Assembly (NCBI RefSeq): GCF_012910785.2 | Contig: NZ_WTVH02000010.1 | Location: 806,001-870,000, forward strand | Reading direction: 5' to 3' | From: Aromatoleum buckelii | GTDB taxonomy: Bacteria > Pseudomonadota > Gammaproteobacteria > Burkholderiales > Rhodocyclaceae | Length of the DNA: 64,000 bases | Shown here: positions 61,831-64,000 of the stretch, in pieces | Layout: every line of letters starts with the position of its first letter | Position numbering within the stretch: the stretch's first letter is position 1 | Position numbers and translations under genes: made by a program | The notes under the pieces: model-generated | The model's database searches: none | The model's input: only the letters and a program-made list of their open reading frames with translations | What the model was told of the DNA's origin: nothing

Positions 61831-61847
61831 TCCCTCACTCTCCGCCA
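61831..61847 (+). repeat. attR: 17-bp direct repeat
   Basis: TCCCTCACTCTCCGCCA, an exact copy of the tRNA-Ser(GCU) 3' end at 51815-51831, here without the rest of a tRNA. Confidence 0.9.
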
Positions 61848-61861
61848 CTGCATCAGGAATC

Positions 61862-61888
61862 AAGCGCCTTTCGAGGCGCTTTTTTCTT
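61862..61888 (+). terminator. Displaced tRNA-Ser terminator beyond attR
   Basis: AAGCGCC (61862-61868) and GGCGCTT (61875-61881) with a T-run. Before the integration it must have stood 15 bases behind the tRNA, which supports the att assignment. Confidence 0.8.
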
Positions 61889-62070
61889 GCACCCAGCATC
61901 CAGAACCACAAAGAAAAACGCTTCTATCAGGGGCACCGCCTTTGCCGATGCCACTCGACGGCCCGCTCGCCGATCAACGGAGAAAAACAGCGGTTAGTGC
62001 CCTGGTAATCCCCCCGCCAGATAAGGGCCGTCAGAAGTAGAATTTTCTCGAAGTGAGGGAGTTCTACAAG

Positions 62071-62334
62071 ATGAAGAAATCGAGGTTTTCGGACAGCCAG
62101 ATCATCGAGGCACTCAAGCGCGTGGAGGGCGGGCTGTCGGTGCCGGAGCTATGCCGGGAGTTGGGCATCAGCTCGGCGACGTTCTATAAGTGGCGGGCGA
62201 AATTCGGCGGCATGGATACCTCCATGATGGCCCGGATGAAGGAGCTGGAAGCCCAGAATGCCCGGCTGAAGAAGATGTACGCCGAAGAGCGACTGAAGGC
62301 GGACATCCTCAAGGAGGCGATGGCAAAAAAGTAA
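62071..62334 (+). CDS. IS3-family transposase OrfA
   Basis: 87 residues from [21 protein letters not shown]: an HTH ([25 protein letters not shown]) and a leucine-zipper-like tail ([25 protein letters not shown]). It ends at the slippery A AAA AAG (62325-62331) followed by TAA, the usual place of a programmed -1 frameshift that makes the OrfAB transposase; the downstream frame of orfB is indeed -1. Confidence 0.92.
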   Translation: MKKSRFSDSQIIEALKRVEGGLSVPELCRELGISSATFYKWRAKFGGMDTSMMARMKELEAQNARLKKMYAEERLKADILKEAMAKK

Positions 62335-62357
62335 CGCGGCCATCTCGTAGGCGTGAG

Positions 62358-63158
62358 ATGGCCAAGGAAGTGGTTGCGCGACGCGGCATCCCGATCCGCT
62401 TGGCCTGCGATATCTTCCAAGTGAGCGAAACCTGCTATCGCTACGAGGCCAAGCGAAACAGCGAGAACCAGGAAATCGCCGACTGGCTGATGAGGCTGAC
62501 CGACAACCATCGCAACTGGGGCTTCGGGTTGTGCTACCTGTATCTGCGCAACGTGAAGGGCTTCGCCTGGAACCATAAACGGATCTATCGAATTTACCGG
62601 GAGCTCGAACTCAATCTGCGGATCAAACCCCGCAAGCGGCTCGTCAGGGAGAAGCCGGAAGCGTTGGCGGTGCCGACAGCGATCAACCAAGTCTGGTCGA
62701 TGGATTTCATGCATGATCAGCTCGAAGACGGTCGCTGCTTGCGCCTGTTCAACGTGATCGACGACTTCAATCGCGAAGCCTTGGGCATCGAGATCGACTT
62801 CTCGTTGCCAGCCGAGCGCGTGATTCGGGCTCTGGAGCAGATCATCGAGTGGCGCGGCAAACCCGTGGCGATTCGTTGCGACAACGGCCCGGAGAACATC
62901 AGTGGCCTGGTTCAGCGCTGGGCCGAGCAGCGGCAGATCCGGATGGATTACATTCAGCCGGGAAAGCCCGCGCAGAACGCTTACGTCGAGCGCTTCAACC
63001 GCACGGTGCGTTACGAGTGGCTATCGCAGTATTACTGGTCGGACCTCGACGAGGTCCAGCTCTTCGCCACGCAGTGGATGTACAACTACAATCACGACCG
63101 CCCAAACATGGCCTTGGGCGGCATCACTCCAAAACAGCGGCTGGCTATGGCCGCGTAG
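62358..63158 (+). CDS. IS3-family transposase OrfB, DDE catalytic part
   Basis: 266 residues from the internal ATG; in OrfAB it is read from the frameshift at 62325-62331. DDE residues lie in [26 protein letters not shown] and [21 protein letters not shown]. The helical [31 protein letters not shown] stretch is typical of the family. Intact. Confidence 0.93.
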   Translation: MAKEVVARRGIPIRLACDIFQVSETCYRYEAKRNSENQEIADWLMRLTDNHRNWGFGLCYLYLRNVKGFAWNHKRIYRIYRELELNLRIKPRKRLVREKPEALAVPTAINQVWSMDFMHDQLEDGRCLRLFNVIDDFNREALGIEIDFSLPAERVIRALEQIIEWRGKPVAIRCDNGPENISGLVQRWAEQRQIRMDYIQPGKPAQNAYVERFNRTVRYEWLSQYYWSDLDEVQLFATQWMYNYNHDRPNMALGGITPKQRLAMAA

Positions 63159-63219
63159 CTCTACTTCCGAGCGCCCCTAAATCCGGGGGGATTACCCCCT
63201 GGGATGAAGCATGGCGCAA

Positions 63220-63780
63220 TCATCTCGACCCCGATTCCCGCCCCCAGCAGCGAATGGTGCGCTGGAAGAAGAGGCTGTTCGGCACTCGCAGCACCGTTTC
63301 GGCCTGCTCGGCGGAGGTCTCTTGCAATGTCGTGTAGATCAGGTTGATATCGATCACGCGGCCTTTGAGTCCGGGTTTTTCGCCGTTTTCCAACAGCTCG
63401 ATCTCATCGAAGAGGCGAAACGGCCGGACGGTGAGGATCAGCAGCGTGCAGAAGATGTTCGACAGCACGCTCCACGCGGCGAAGAAGGCCACCGCTGCGA
63501 CGGCGGCGAATCCGGTCAGGGCGGTCCACAGGACGGTGGCCGATACGCCGAGGCGGTCGAGGATCAGCAGCAGCGCGCCGGAGTAGATGAGGAACGTGCT
63601 CCCCCTGCGTGCGCCGATGACCATTTCCGCCGGCAGGCTGTAGCGCTCGCCGATCCGCCGGATCAGGCGTTTCACCAGCATGCGCAGCGCGCCGGCGCCG
63701 ACGAAGATCAGAATGATCTGCAGGCCGAGGGTGATCGTTGCGAGCCAGGGAAGGGCCCATTCGGGAAGAATCTGTGTCAT
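63220..63780 (-). CDS. Small mechanosensitive channel protein (MscS family)
   Basis: 186 residues from the ATG at 63780. Two or three N-terminal spans and the pore region LIYSGALLLILDRLGVSATVLWTALTGFAAVAAVAFFAAWSVLSNIFCTLLILTVRPFRLFDEIELL, then a short beta domain ending about residue 185. The usual C-terminal alpha/beta domain of MscS is absent, as in the minimal members of the family. The IS3-family element ends 24 bases from its stop codon but does not cut the visible frame. Confidence 0.82.
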   Translation of the reverse strand: MTQILPEWALPWLATITLGLQIILIFVGAGALRMLVKRLIRRIGERYSLPAEMVIGARRGSTFLIYSGALLLILDRLGVSATVLWTALTGFAAVAAVAFFAAWSVLSNIFCTLLILTVRPFRLFDEIELLENGEKPGLKGRVIDINLIYTTLQETSAEQAETVLRVPNSLFFQRTIRCWGRESGSR

Positions 63781-63913
63781 CGGCGTCGGAAGGATCTGAA
63801 CTTGCGGCAGGAGCCCGCGCCGCGAGGCGCAGATTGTAGTCGACCGGCTCGGCGGGCAGCCGCGCGGCGACGGGCAACAGGATTGAAGCCACTGCGCTCG
63901 CAAGAACAAGCCC

Positions 63914-64000
63914 ATGCTCGGCCTGACCGCGCGGCGCAAGGAACTCGTCATCATGGTCGAGCGGATGCTGCTCGATGCAGCGCGACAATCAGCATGGGCC
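63914..64000 (+). CDS. Possible start of a gene running off the window
   Basis: An open frame from the ATG at 63914 (MLGLTARRKELVIMVERMLL...) reaches the window edge. It is divergent from the small MscS gene. There is no strong ribosome-binding site and too little sequence for recognition. Confidence 0.25.
   Translation, partial: MLGLTARRKELVIMVERMLLDAARQSAWA

Larger units (their letters stand above)
51832..61847. mobile_element. 10-kb integrated element in tRNA-Ser(GCU)
   Basis: Bounded by the 17-bp repeat (51815-51831, 61831-61847) with a tyrosine integrase gene at the attR end. Cargo: HsdR-N-type nuclease, nuclease fragment, serine resolvase with res-like repeats, a coiled-coil protein, a small DNA-binding-like protein and a ParB-like protein. 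No phage structural genes, replication initiator or conjugation genes are visible. Its genes are less GC-rich than the chromosome. Two insertion sequences sit inside. It is best described as a plasmid-like or satellite integrative element, probably immobile now. Confidence 0.85.
62004..63196 (+). mobile_element. IS3-family insertion sequence, complete, 4-bp target duplication
   Basis: 1193 bases with inverted repeats that start GGTAATCCCCCCG at both ends, with further matches such as GAAGTAGA. CCCT lies directly outside both ends (62000-62003 and 63197-63200). Carries overlapping orfA and orfB with a frameshift site. Confidence 0.9.

Noticed and set aside
51832-61847. Prophage
   Set aside because: No capsid, tail, terminase, lysis or phage repressor genes in the 10 kb.
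1-64000. CRISPR arrays, rRNA genes and riboswitches
   Set aside because: No regularly spaced short repeats, no rRNA stretches and no riboswitch core that I could recognise on reading both strands.
1-64000. Exact strain naming (for example Aromatoleum aromaticum)
   Set aside because: The gene content fits the group, but without a database search the species cannot be supported.

Overview
The window is GC-rich chromosomal DNA of a betaproteobacterium, most likely a denitrifying member of the Aromatoleum/Azoarcus/Thauera group (Rhodocyclales sensu lato). The basis is the gene style (RpoS, BamC, flhBAFG-fliA-motCD order, endonuclease-type MutL), a class I benzoyl-CoA-reductase-type gene pair under an FNR box, and several insertion sequences. 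The species cannot be fixed from sequence alone.

Layout. (1) 1-7510: housekeeping genes: the 3' part of rpoS, mltB, a histone-deacetylase-family amidohydrolase, dapA, bamC, a small Ala-rich lipoprotein, rlmD and tRNA-Ser(UGA). (2) About 7700-24262: a catabolic island for anaerobic breakdown of an aromatic or alicyclic acid. It encodes two intact catalytic subunits of a class I aryl-CoA reductase, the wreck of one ATPase subunit, a GNAT protein, two SDR dehydrogenases, an acyl-CoA dehydrogenase, a complete TRAP transporter (DctQ-DctM-DctP), a CoA ligase, an MFS permease, two crotonase-fold proteins and a TetR regulator. Four near-identical palindromes, TGAnTGA-N4-TCAnTCA, lie before the reductase operon, the first SDR, the MFS gene and the second SDR. 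The reductase promoter also carries a perfect FNR box. This suggests a regulon repressed by the local TetR protein and activated without oxygen. (3) 24350-33921: rluE, a DUF192 protein, then a flagellar/chemotaxis-motor run flhB-flhA-flhF-flhG(degenerate)-fliA-motC-motD. (4) 33995-51677: parC translationally coupled to a vapBC module, a HAD phosphatase, parE, mutL, purN, a DUF3108 protein, rsmB, a secreted PLD nuclease, an MscS channel, a fatty acid desaturase, queD, a radical SAM protein, an XRE regulator and lysC.

(5) 51738-61847: tRNA-Ser(GCU) is the attachment site of a 10-kb integrated element bounded by a 17-bp direct repeat (51815-51831 and 61831-61847). It carries a tyrosine integrase at one end, a stand-alone HsdR-N-type nuclease, a nuclease fragment, a serine resolvase with a res-like repeat cluster, and a small operon ending in a ParB-like protein. 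It has since been hit by an IS21-family element (6-bp target duplication) and an IS256-family element (9-bp target duplication). The displaced tRNA terminator sits just outside attR. (6) An IS3-family element (4-bp target duplication, A6G frameshift site) follows, then a short MscS-type channel gene on the minus strand.

Most notable points are the shared operator set plus FNR box of the catabolic island, the decay of its ATPase subunit genes, the exactly delimited tRNA-borne element with its nested insertions, and a FlhG-position protein that has lost its Walker A motif.
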